From NCBI GenBank assembly GCA_024280295.1, contig JAJRQK010000031.1, positions 58,029 to 122,028 of the forward strand: a stretch of 64,000 bases of DNA, written 5' to 3'. This stretch comes from Bacteroidota bacterium. GTDB taxonomy: Bacteria > Bacteroidota > Bacteroidia > Flavobacteriales_D > Crocinitomicaceae. The notes under the pieces are model-generated. The model had not been told where the DNA came from. It worked only from the letters and a program-made list of their open reading frames with translations, and ran no database searches. Position 1 is the first letter of the stretch, and each line of letters begins with the position of its first letter. The translations under genes and the position numbers were made by a program. This document shows positions 32,995-42,300 of this stretch, piece by piece.

Positions 32995-34125
32995 ATGAAA
33001 AAAATTTGGTTGGCAACATTCTGCGCGTTAATTACGTGCATTCAAATTTCATGGTCTCAAGATGAACCGAATCTGACAGAGACCATTGCTCCAAAGTACT
33101 CTAATGAATTTTTGGCAATCGGGGTTGGTGCAGATGCACTCGGTCTTGGAAATTCTGTTGTTGCACAAACTAATAATGTTAATTCTGGTTATTGGAACCC
33201 CGCAGGACTTACCGCTGTTGATAAATGGCTGGAAGTTGGGTTGATGCACTCTGAATATTTTGCAGGCATAGCAAAGTATGATTATGTTGGACTTGCTCAT
33301 TCAATTGATGATAAAAGTACAATGGGTTTTACTGGAATTCGATTCGCAGTGGATGATATTCCAAACACTACCCAACTGATCGATAATAATGGTAATATTG
33401 ATTATGATAGGATTACGACGTTTACAGCAGCAGATTATGGCTTCTTATTTTCTTATGCGAGAAAGTTGAACGTTGATGGATTAAGTGTTGGAGGGAGTTT
33501 TAAAGTTATTCATCGGAAAGTTGGAGATTTCGCAAAATCGTGGGGATTTGGGTTAGATGCAGGTGCCCAGTATGAAACAAACGGTTGGAAATTTGGACTG
33601 ATGGCACGAGATGTTACATCTACATTCAACGCATGGGTGTTTACATTAGATCAAGAGACAAGAGAAGTTTTTGTCAATACAGGAAATGAAATTCCAGAAA
33701 ATGGATTAGAATTGACTTTACCACGATTTATTCTAGCGGGTTACAAGAAATTTGATATTGGTACTAAAGGGTTACATGCGTCTGCAGAGTTAGATCTCGA
33801 CATGACCACTGACGGTAAAAGAAACACACTCATTCGAACAGGGCTAGTCTCAATAGATCCTCATCTAGGAGTCTCTGTTGGATTCAAGGATTTTGTTTCG
33901 CTACGTGCTGGAATATCAAACATGCAGTATGTTAAGGATTTTGATGATAAACAACGACTTAATATTCAACCCAATATTGGAGTTGGACTTAGTTTTAAAA
34001 GCTTTTATTTGGATTATGCCTTTACTGATATTGGAGATGCCTCTGTAGCACTCTATTCTCATGTAATTAGTCTTCGAATTAAATTAAAAAAACCTAACCC
34101 TAATATAACGGAAGCGAGCAATTAA
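32995..34125 (+). CDS. PorV/PorQ-family outer-membrane protein
   Basis: The 376-residue protein has a signal peptide (about 1-21) and then FLAIGVGADALGLGNSVVAQ and NSGYWNPAGLTAVD, the early motif of PorV/PorQ and FadL-like barrels. Fourteen or so strands follow, ending GDASVALYSHVISLRIKLK. PorV carries T9SS cargo to the attachment complex with PorU; PorQ works with PorZ. The two PorU2-type proteases start 2 nt and 5.2 kb downstream in the same direction, so PorV-like cargo handling is the favoured role. The specific subfamily (V or Q) I cannot settle. Confidence 0.85.
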   Translation: MKKIWLATFCALITCIQISWSQDEPNLTETIAPKYSNEFLAIGVGADALGLGNSVVAQTNNVNSGYWNPAGLTAVDKWLEVGLMHSEYFAGIAKYDYVGLAHSIDDKSTMGFTGIRFAVDDIPNTTQLIDNNGNIDYDRITTFTAADYGFLFSYARKLNVDGLSVGGSFKVIHRKVGDFAKSWGFGLDAGAQYETNGWKFGLMARDVTSTFNAWVFTLDQETREVFVNTGNEIPENGLELTLPRFILAGYKKFDIGTKGLHASAELDLDMTTDGKRNTLIRTGLVSIDPHLGVSVGFKDFVSLRAGISNMQYVKDFDDKQRLNIQPNIGVGLSFKSFYLDYAFTDIGDASVALYSHVISLRIKLKKPNPNITEASN

Positions 34126-34127
34126 TA

Positions 34128-37100
34128 ATGAATAAATTAACTCCCATTCTACTACTTACAACTGTTTTCTTTGCTATTAATAGCAAGGCTCAGACGTACG
34201 GTAATGAGTGGATCGATTATTCTCAAAAATATTATAGTATTAAGGTTGCAAATGATGGGGTTTATCGTCTGGATTATACAGCGATGGTTGCTGCGGGGAT
34301 ACCCGTAGCAACATTTCAGCCTGAAAATATTCAAATCTTTGCGAAAGAACGAGAAATCCCAATCCATGTTGTTGATGGGAATGATTCTAGTTTGGATTCT
34401 GGCGATTACATTTTATTCTACGGAGAGCAAAATGATGGATGGCTAGATTCTACACTTTTCAGCAATCCAGCGAGTGCAGCTTCTCCCAATTATAGTCTTT
34501 ACAACGATACTCTTCAGTACTTTTTTACTTGGAATTCTTCTGCAACAAATTATCGCTATACCGTTGAGACAGACACGAGTTATTCGGGCTATACTGCTTC
34601 AAATTACATTTTAAAAAAAGACACCTATAATTATACTGACTCATACCATGAAGGTGAGAAACTTTCTGATGTTTCAAGTTCATTTTACGTTCCTGGCGAA
34701 GGTTGGGGAGGGGGGAAATCGAATGGTGTTCCTGGCGGCCTTACTCAAAATTTAATAGCCTACAGTTCTTCACCCTATGTTGGTGTGGGAGCACCAAATG
34801 CTAAGTTTGAACTGAGGTCAGTTTCAAACTCTAATGCATCTTCTGATAGTTTATTTAATCATCACCTTAGGTGGCGTTTAGGGAATTCGGCAATTACGGT
34901 TTTGGACACACTATTTTTGGGATACCAGCAAATTGTAACAAATGTTGAAATTCCCGCAACAGAAGTAGCCAATGGTGCGACTTCTCTCTACTTTGATATT
35001 ATTGATGATTTAGGAGCTCTGACGGATTACCAATCTTTCACAGAATATACAATGACTTATGCGAAGCAACCCGTTTTTTCTGGTGCAGCTTCGTTGAATT
35101 TCTCAATGGAAAACAATCCTAACGAACCTAAAATTAGACTTGATCTTTATAACCCTCCTACTGCAAATGGAATTTTATTTGTTCATGGTGATGTTCCAAG
35201 AATAATTCCTCTTTCTGATCAATTCTTCCCAGTTTCTTACGCTGCATTAATACCAAATAGTACAAATGGTGTTGTCCAGGATATGATCTTTACAGATTCG
35301 TCGTTAATTATTGATATTGGAGCGACTATTCTCCCTGTAAATCCTAACACCGCAACACCTGGATCGTTTACTGATTTTGTGAATGCATTTCCTCTAGACA
35401 GTGTATTACTAATGATCTATAATGAGAAACTCGTAACTGCTTCGTTGAATTATGAAGTATATCGTAACTCTTTTGCGGGTGGTGGGTACTCAACAATTTT
35501 AGCTAATGTTAGTGAACTTTATCAACAGTATGGTGGTGGTGTTCATAAGCATATTAATGGGATTAGAAGGTTTGCTCACGAAATTTTTAATTCTGCAACA
35601 ATTAAACCTTCTGGATTATTTCTAATGGCAAAAGGAATTCGGGAAGCAGATTTTGAATCATCAACTTCTGATGGACCGGGTGCTCGATTGGATCCTGCTA
35701 GGTATGCTGAGTCATTGATTCCTTCCTTTGGTCATCCCTCAAGCGATGTAGCAATTACGGCAGGTCTTGAAGGGACAAGTTTATGGGCTCCACTATTGCC
35801 TACTGGAAGGATTTCTGCTCGTACAGATGTTGAGCTGCAAGACTATCTTAATAAGGTGATCCAATACGAGGATGCACAAGATCCTGCTGGTATTTACGAT
35901 AGTCCTTCTAAGGATTGGCAGAAACAAATTCTTCACTTCGCTGGAGGACAGAATGCGAATGAACAGATCTCTTTTCAGTATTACATGAATACAAAAAAGG
36001 CGATTATTGAAGATACTCTTTTTGGAGGTAATGTAACGAATGTCTTTTCTGGTTCTGGTGGTCCTCTTAACCCAACAGCACTTGCTGAAATTACTGATCG
36101 AATCTCCAAAGGAGTTAGTCTTATGAGTTATTTTGGTCACTTTGCTGGAAATGCAAGTGGATTTGAGATTAATCTTGATGAACCAGCAAATTGGAACAAT
36201 TCTGGGAAATACCCTGTAATGGTAGTGAACTCATGCTATAATGGGAATATTTTCCAAATGAATGTTTCTAACTCTGAAGAGTTTGTACAAATCGCTGGTT
36301 TGGGTGCTATTGCCTACATTGCATCAGTTAATATTGGCTTCGCAGGATTGTTAAACACCTACTCTAATGGTCTTTACAATCGATTTAGTAAAGACGGTTA
36401 TGGTGATAATTTGGGTCAACAAATGCTGGATAACATTATCTATATGGAGACGATAGGGTCGTCGCTCTACACAGAATCTACAGCAATACAAATGGTTATG
36501 AATGGTGATCCAATGATTAAGTTGAATTGGCATGAAAATTCTGAAATTGAACTGACTGAATCGGGTGTTTTCTTTACTCCAGAAGATCTTGACCTTACTG
36601 TTGACAGTCTTGAAATGCATATAGTTTTGACTAATCTCGGAAAATCTGTAGTTGATACATTCTTGCTAGAGATTATTCGTGATTTCCCATTAATTACTGA
36701 GGATTCAATCTATGTCTTTGAAATACCAGGTTTGAATTTTAAAGATACATTCTCATTCAAAATGCCACTGCAACCAAATATCAGCCTTGGAATTAATAAC
36801 TTTAGTATTTCGGCAGACTTACCTTCTGTTGTCGTTGAGCAGTATGATGAGGTAGGAAACAATCAATTAACGAAATCATTGTTCATTGCCGTGGATGGAA
36901 TATTGCCTGTCATACCTTATGATTACGCAGTTGTACCAATAGATAGTGTTACAGTTAAAGCGTCAACAATTGATCCAGTTGCAGGTTACAATACTTATCG
37001 ATTTGAAATTGATACAACGGACAAGTACACTAGTTCTGAGCATCGTTATGCACTTGTCTCTGGATATGGTGGTGTTAAAGAAGTACACCCTGGTGATTGG

Positions 37101-39317
37101 CTGTCATCATCTACAGGTTTGCCTGATTCACTAGTTTGTGGAGATAGTACCGTTTATTTTTGGCGCGTAGCAATCGATGATCCTGCTCCAGATTGGCGAG
37201 AATTTTCATTTCAATATATTCCTGGTAGACAAGGGTGGGGACAAGATCATTTCTTTCAGTTTAAGAAGAATAGCTTAAATAATATTTCTCATGATACAAT
37301 AAATCATTTTCGTGAATTTGTGCCGACCACCGCTTTTTTACATATTAATGCGTATGATTATGTACCTGAAGTTGGATGGTCAATAGATAATGAATGGATG
37401 AATGATAACTACGGAATTGGAAACTTTCTTCCTAAACTTCATGTAGCTATTATTGATCCTATTTCGTTAGAACCTTGGTATACAAAGTACACATACGTAT
37501 CTCCGCCTTCAGTTGTGAATCCAACCCATGATTTTGGGAATAACAACAACGACGCTAACTCGTGGTGGTCTCGACCAATGAATATTTTCACATTTCTCCA
37601 CAATGATCCAGCGCAATTGGCTTCATTTCAGAATTTGATTAATAATGTTGTTCCTGACAGTCATTATGTTATAATTTACTCGCCATTTACAACCTATGAA
37701 ACATGGGATGCTTTGGATTCTGCGAATATGTATAATCTTTTTGCAGGACTTGGTTCGGATAGTATCTATGCGGGCAGAACAAACAATGCCTTTGCATTCT
37801 TCTGTAAGAAGGGGGATCCTAATTCCGTTCGAGAAGTTGTAGCGCAGTATGTAGGTGAATTTATTACAATTGATGACTCTATTATTGGATCGGTTTATGA
37901 AGGAATAGAAACTTCTACCAGAATTGGTCCAGCTGCTGATTGGAAAACTGTTATATGGAAACAAGGCCCGTCTGAGCTCAGTTCTGCAGATTCAACTCAT
38001 TTGACAATTAATGCTTTTGACATAACTGGAGCTTTTCAGACGAGTATAGACACCGTGTTCACCCTTAATGACTCCATCTTAAATTTGAATACATTTATTG
38101 ATGCGAATTTATACCCTTATATTGAATTGCAAGCATACCATATCGACACGAGCACGAATACTCCATCTCAGATCGATAGATGGCACGTCTTATACTCACC
38201 CCTCCCGGAAGCAGCCATTGATGGAACTTCATTGTACACATGGACACATCCATCGGATACTTTAAATGAAGGTGAGACATTCGATTTTGCCGTTGATGTG
38301 AAGAATATTTTCACCGTTGATATGGATTCTTTACTCATTTCATACTGGGTGGAAGATGCAAATCAAGTAAAACACCCAATTAGTTATGCTCGTCAAGGTC
38401 CTTTATTAGTTGGAGATGTTTTCCGTGATACTGTTTCTGTCGGTACTGTTGGGTTAGATGGTATTAATTCTTTTTGGATGGAAGTTAATCCTTATGTTAA
38501 TGGAAGTCTATATATCACTGATCAGCCAGAGCAACAGCATTTTAATAATGTTCTTCAGCTTCCCTTCTATGTCAATTCAGATGATAAAAATCCAATTTTA
38601 GATGTTACGTTTAATGGGCGACATATACTTAATGGAGATATTGTTGATCCATCAAGTGATGTGCTAATCACCTTGAAGGATGATAACGAATTCTTAATCA
38701 TGGATGATATTTCTGACACAACGTTGTTTGGTGTCTACTTAACGGATCCAAATGGTCTACAAGTGAGAATTCCATTTGTAGATAATACAGGTACAACAAT
38801 TATGCAATGGCTTCCTGCTGATGCCCAATCAAAAAGATTTAAAATTGTGTGGCCATCTGAATTTACAAATGATGGGACATATCAATTATTTGTGCAAGGA
38901 GCAGACCGAAGTGGTAACCTTTCTGGGGATCTTGAATACAAAGTGTCGTTTGAGGTTGTGCATGAGTCATCAATTACTCAGATGATGAATTATCCGAATC
39001 CGTTTACAACGAGTACTCGATTTGTGTTCACATTAACTGGGTCTCAAGAACCAGATGAGGTCTTAATTCAGATCATGACGGTCTCTGGTAGAGTAGTACG
39101 AGAGATTACGGAAGATCAACTTGGACAGATTTATATTGGACGGAATATTACTGATTATGAGTGGGATGGCACGGATGAATTTGGAGATCCACTAGCGAAT
39201 GGCGTATATTTGTATACCGTTAAAGTTCAAATTGATGGAGAAGATATCCTTAGAAGAGACTCTGGTGCTGATCAACATTTCAAAAGGGGATTTGGTAAAA
39301 TGTACTTGATGAGATAG
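34128..39317 (+). CDS. porU2: PorU2-type T9SS C25 protease, copy 1
   Basis: This 1729-residue protein begins with a signal peptide (about 1-21, NSKAQ) and TYGNEWIDYSQKYYSIKVAND, a PorU-family N-terminus. A gingipain-like (C25) caspase-fold domain follows, with catalytic His671 (YFGHFAGN) and Cys703 (VVNSCYNGN). The long middle is Ig-like and CARDB-like; the end has a FlgD-like fold (NYPNPFTTSTRFVFTLTG, ANGVYLYTVKVQI) and no standard T9SS A tail. PorU is the sortase that cleaves sorting tails and attaches A-LPS; PorU2 is a larger relative annotated as a putative sortase. It starts 2 nt after the PorV-like gene. A second copy follows 41 nt later. Confidence 0.92.
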   Translation: MNKLTPILLLTTVFFAINSKAQTYGNEWIDYSQKYYSIKVANDGVYRLDYTAMVAAGIPVATFQPENIQIFAKEREIPIHVVDGNDSSLDSGDYILFYGEQNDGWLDSTLFSNPASAASPNYSLYNDTLQYFFTWNSSATNYRYTVETDTSYSGYTASNYILKKDTYNYTDSYHEGEKLSDVSSSFYVPGEGWGGGKSNGVPGGLTQNLIAYSSSPYVGVGAPNAKFELRSVSNSNASSDSLFNHHLRWRLGNSAITVLDTLFLGYQQIVTNVEIPATEVANGATSLYFDIIDDLGALTDYQSFTEYTMTYAKQPVFSGAASLNFSMENNPNEPKIRLDLYNPPTANGILFVHGDVPRIIPLSDQFFPVSYAALIPNSTNGVVQDMIFTDSSLIIDIGATILPVNPNTATPGSFTDFVNAFPLDSVLLMIYNEKLVTASLNYEVYRNSFAGGGYSTILANVSELYQQYGGGVHKHINGIRRFAHEIFNSATIKPSGLFLMAKGIREADFESSTSDGPGARLDPARYAESLIPSFGHPSSDVAITAGLEGTSLWAPLLPTGRISARTDVELQDYLNKVIQYEDAQDPAGIYDSPSKDWQKQILHFAGGQNANEQISFQYYMNTKKAIIEDTLFGGNVTNVFSGSGGPLNPTALAEITDRISKGVSLMSYFGHFAGNASGFEINLDEPANWNNSGKYPVMVVNSCYNGNIFQMNVSNSEEFVQIAGLGAIAYIASVNIGFAGLLNTYSNGLYNRFSKDGYGDNLGQQMLDNIIYMETIGSSLYTESTAIQMVMNGDPMIKLNWHENSEIELTESGVFFTPEDLDLTVDSLEMHIVLTNLGKSVVDTFLLEIIRDFPLITEDSIYVFEIPGLNFKDTFSFKMPLQPNISLGINNFSISADLPSVVVEQYDEVGNNQLTKSLFIAVDGILPVIPYDYAVVPIDSVTVKASTIDPVAGYNTYRFEIDTTDKYTSSEHRYALVSGYGGVKEVHPGDWLSSSTGLPDSLVCGDSTVYFWRVAIDDPAPDWREFSFQYIPGRQGWGQDHFFQFKKNSLNNISHDTINHFREFVPTTAFLHINAYDYVPEVGWSIDNEWMNDNYGIGNFLPKLHVAIIDPISLEPWYTKYTYVSPPSVVNPTHDFGNNNNDANSWWSRPMNIFTFLHNDPAQLASFQNLINNVVPDSHYVIIYSPFTTYETWDALDSANMYNLFAGLGSDSIYAGRTNNAFAFFCKKGDPNSVREVVAQYVGEFITIDDSIIGSVYEGIETSTRIGPAADWKTVIWKQGPSELSSADSTHLTINAFDITGAFQTSIDTVFTLNDSILNLNTFIDANLYPYIELQAYHIDTSTNTPSQIDRWHVLYSPLPEAAIDGTSLYTWTHPSDTLNEGETFDFAVDVKNIFTVDMDSLLISYWVEDANQVKHPISYARQGPLLVGDVFRDTVSVGTVGLDGINSFWMEVNPYVNGSLYITDQPEQQHFNNVLQLPFYVNSDDKNPILDVTFNGRHILNGDIVDPSSDVLITLKDDNEFLIMDDISDTTLFGVYLTDPNGLQVRIPFVDNTGTTIMQWLPADAQSKRFKIVWPSEFTNDGTYQLFVQGADRSGNLSGDLEYKVSFEVVHESSITQMMNYPNPFTTSTRFVFTLTGSQEPDEVLIQIMTVSGRVVREITEDQLGQIYIGRNITDYEWDGTDEFGDPLANGVYLYTVKVQIDGEDILRRDSGADQHFKRGFGKMYLMR

Positions 39318-39358
39318 CAGATTATGAAACTGATGAATGAGATAGATTTACAAAGATA

Positions 39359-42300
39359 ATGAGAGGAGCTTACTTTTCTTCTATACTAGTTACTATAGCA
39401 ACGTTGTTTTATACATCCTCAGTTGACGCGCAAACTTATGGCAATGAGTGGATTAATTACAATCAGCAATACTTCAGTATAAAAATTGTAAGCGATGAGG
39501 TCTACCGACTAGATTACAATGCAATGGTTGCTGCGGGAATTCCTGTGTCAACATTTATGACTGAAAATATTCAACTATTTGCTAAAGAACGTGAAGTTCC
39601 AATTCATGTTGTAGATGGTGGGGACTCAAGTCTTGATCCTGGCGATTATATTTTATTCTATGGAGAACATAACGATGGTTGGTTAGATTCTACTCTCTAC
39701 GTTATTCCTGGAACAGGAGCTTCTCCAAGTTTTAGTTTGTACAACGACACACTTCAGTATTTTTTCACATGGAATACTTCGATAAATAATTATCGATACT
39801 CACTTGAAACGGACATCAACTACTCGGCGTACACTTCCTCCAATTACGTTCTCTTTTCTCAGATAAATCACAGCAATATTGCTTATCACGATGGTGTGAA
39901 GCAGCCAAATGTTTCGAGTTCATTTTTTGTCCCTGGTGAAGGTTGGGGGTCTGGTAAGGTCAATGGAGTACCAGATGATTTGAGTCAAATTTATACGGCA
40001 TTAAGTCCATTTCCTTACGCTGGAGTTGATGCTCCAACGGCTAAATTTGAACTTAGATCTACGACCTCCTCAGATGCAGCAACTACTCTAAACGGACCTA
40101 ATCACCACCTTAGATGGAGGCTTGGGACCTCTGGAACAATGGTGTTGGACACAACATTTAGCGGATATACGCAGGTGGTTGTTTCAGCTGAGATTCCTGC
40201 AGCTGAAATTGGTAATGGATCAACCCCGATTTACTTTGAGATAATTGATGACCTCACTGCTTTAACTGATTATCAAGCACTAACAGAGTACACGATAACT
40301 TATCCTAGGCAACTCAATTATTCAGGTAGTGCTGAGGCAAATTTCCGAATGGAGAATAATCCTTCTGAAGGGAAAATTCGATTGGATATGTTTAATGCAA
40401 GTGTAACACAACCTCTACTGTTTGTGCATGGCGATGTCCCAAGAATGGTCCAGATGGTGCCTTCAATTGCCTCAACTTATACTGGACTTATTCCAAATAG
40501 TGCAAATGGAATAGATCAAGGTATGATCTTTTTAGATTCCTCATTGATTGTTGATATTGGGGGGAATATTGTACCCGTTAATGCGAATTCATCTTCTCCT
40601 GGTTATTTTACTGATTTTGTGAATACATTTGTCCTTGACAGCGTACTTCTGATGATATATCACGAATCATTGAGCTCGTCTTCAGTTAATTATGAGAATT
40701 ATCGAAAGTCTTCGGCAGGTGGAGGTTACCCAACCATCCTTGCTAATGTATATGAATTATATCAACAGTATGGTGGTGGAATTGAAAAGCATATAAATGG
40801 AATTAGAAGATTTGCCCATGAAATTTACAATGCAGCAACAATAAAACCTTCGGGACTTTTTTTAATGGGAAAAGGGATTCGCGAGGCAGATTTCGAATCA
40901 TTTACATCAGATGGTCCAGGCGCAAGGTTAGATCCTTCTAGGTTTACTCAATCACTGATTCCGTCTTTTGGTCATCCATCTAGTGATGTTGCTATAACAG
41001 CTGGTTTGGAAGGCTCAAGTTTGTGGGCTCCTTTAGTTCCAACAGGTAGAATTTCTGCGCGTACGGCTTCGGAATTGCAAGATTACTTGAATAAAGTTAT
41101 TGAATACGAAGCGGCTCAAGATCCATTTGATAGTTATAACTCACCGAATAAGGATTGGCAAAAACAGATTCTTCACTTCACAGGTGGGCAGGATGATTTT
41201 GAACAGAATTTGTTCCAAAGTTATATGAACACGAATAAGGCAATCATTGAAGATAGCCTGTACGGTGGAAATGTTACTAATTTATTTACAGGTTCAGGTA
41301 ATCCTTTAAGTCCAACAGTTCTTGCTGGAGTTACAGATCGTATTTCACAAGGAGTGAGTTTGATGAGTTATTTCGGTCATTTTTCATCTAATGAAAGTGG
41401 ATTTGAGATTAATTTAGACGAAGCAGCAAATTGGAATAACTCTGGGAAGTATCCAGTGATGCTTGTGAATGCATGTTATAATGGAAATGTTTTTCAATTG
41501 AATAACTCCAGCTCAGAAGACTTCGTGCAAATTGCAAATTTAGGAGCAATTGCCTATATAGCATCTGTGCATATTGGATTTGCAGGACTGTTAAACAGCT
41601 ATTCAAATTCCCTCTATGATAAATTCAGTAGAACGGGTTATGGTGATAATCTAGGGCAACAAATGCTTGATAACATTCTGACCATGGAAGGGACAGCAAA
41701 CACGTTGTTCTACGAATCGACTTCAACTCAAATGATATTGAATGGCGATCCCATGATTAAGCTTAATTGGCATGGAAACCCTGAAATTGAACTAACGGAA
41801 GAGGGTGTTTTCTTTACTCCGGAACAATTGGATTTAACTATAGACAGTATTGAGATGCACATTGTACTGACAAATCTGGGTAAAGCAATTGTAAATACTT
41901 TCTCCTTGGAAATAATTCGAGACTTTCCTCTGAGTACTACTGATTCTATTTATATATTCCAAATTCCTAGTCTTAGTTACAAGGATACCTTCTCATTTAT
42001 GATGCCAATGCAACCGAATATTGGACTTGGATTAAATAATTTTACAATTTCAGTTGATTTACCTTCTGTAATTGCCGAGCAATATGATGAATTGAGTAAT
42101 AATCAACTTACTAAATCTCTATTCATTGATGTTGATGGAATATTACCGGTAATCCCTTTCGATTATGCTGTTGTTCCTATTGATAGTGTTACTGTAAAAG
42201 CTTCAACCATAAATCCTGTTGCAGATTTCAATACTTACCGATTTGAAATTGATACAACGGATAAATACAACAGTACTGAACATCGGTATGCATTGGTTTC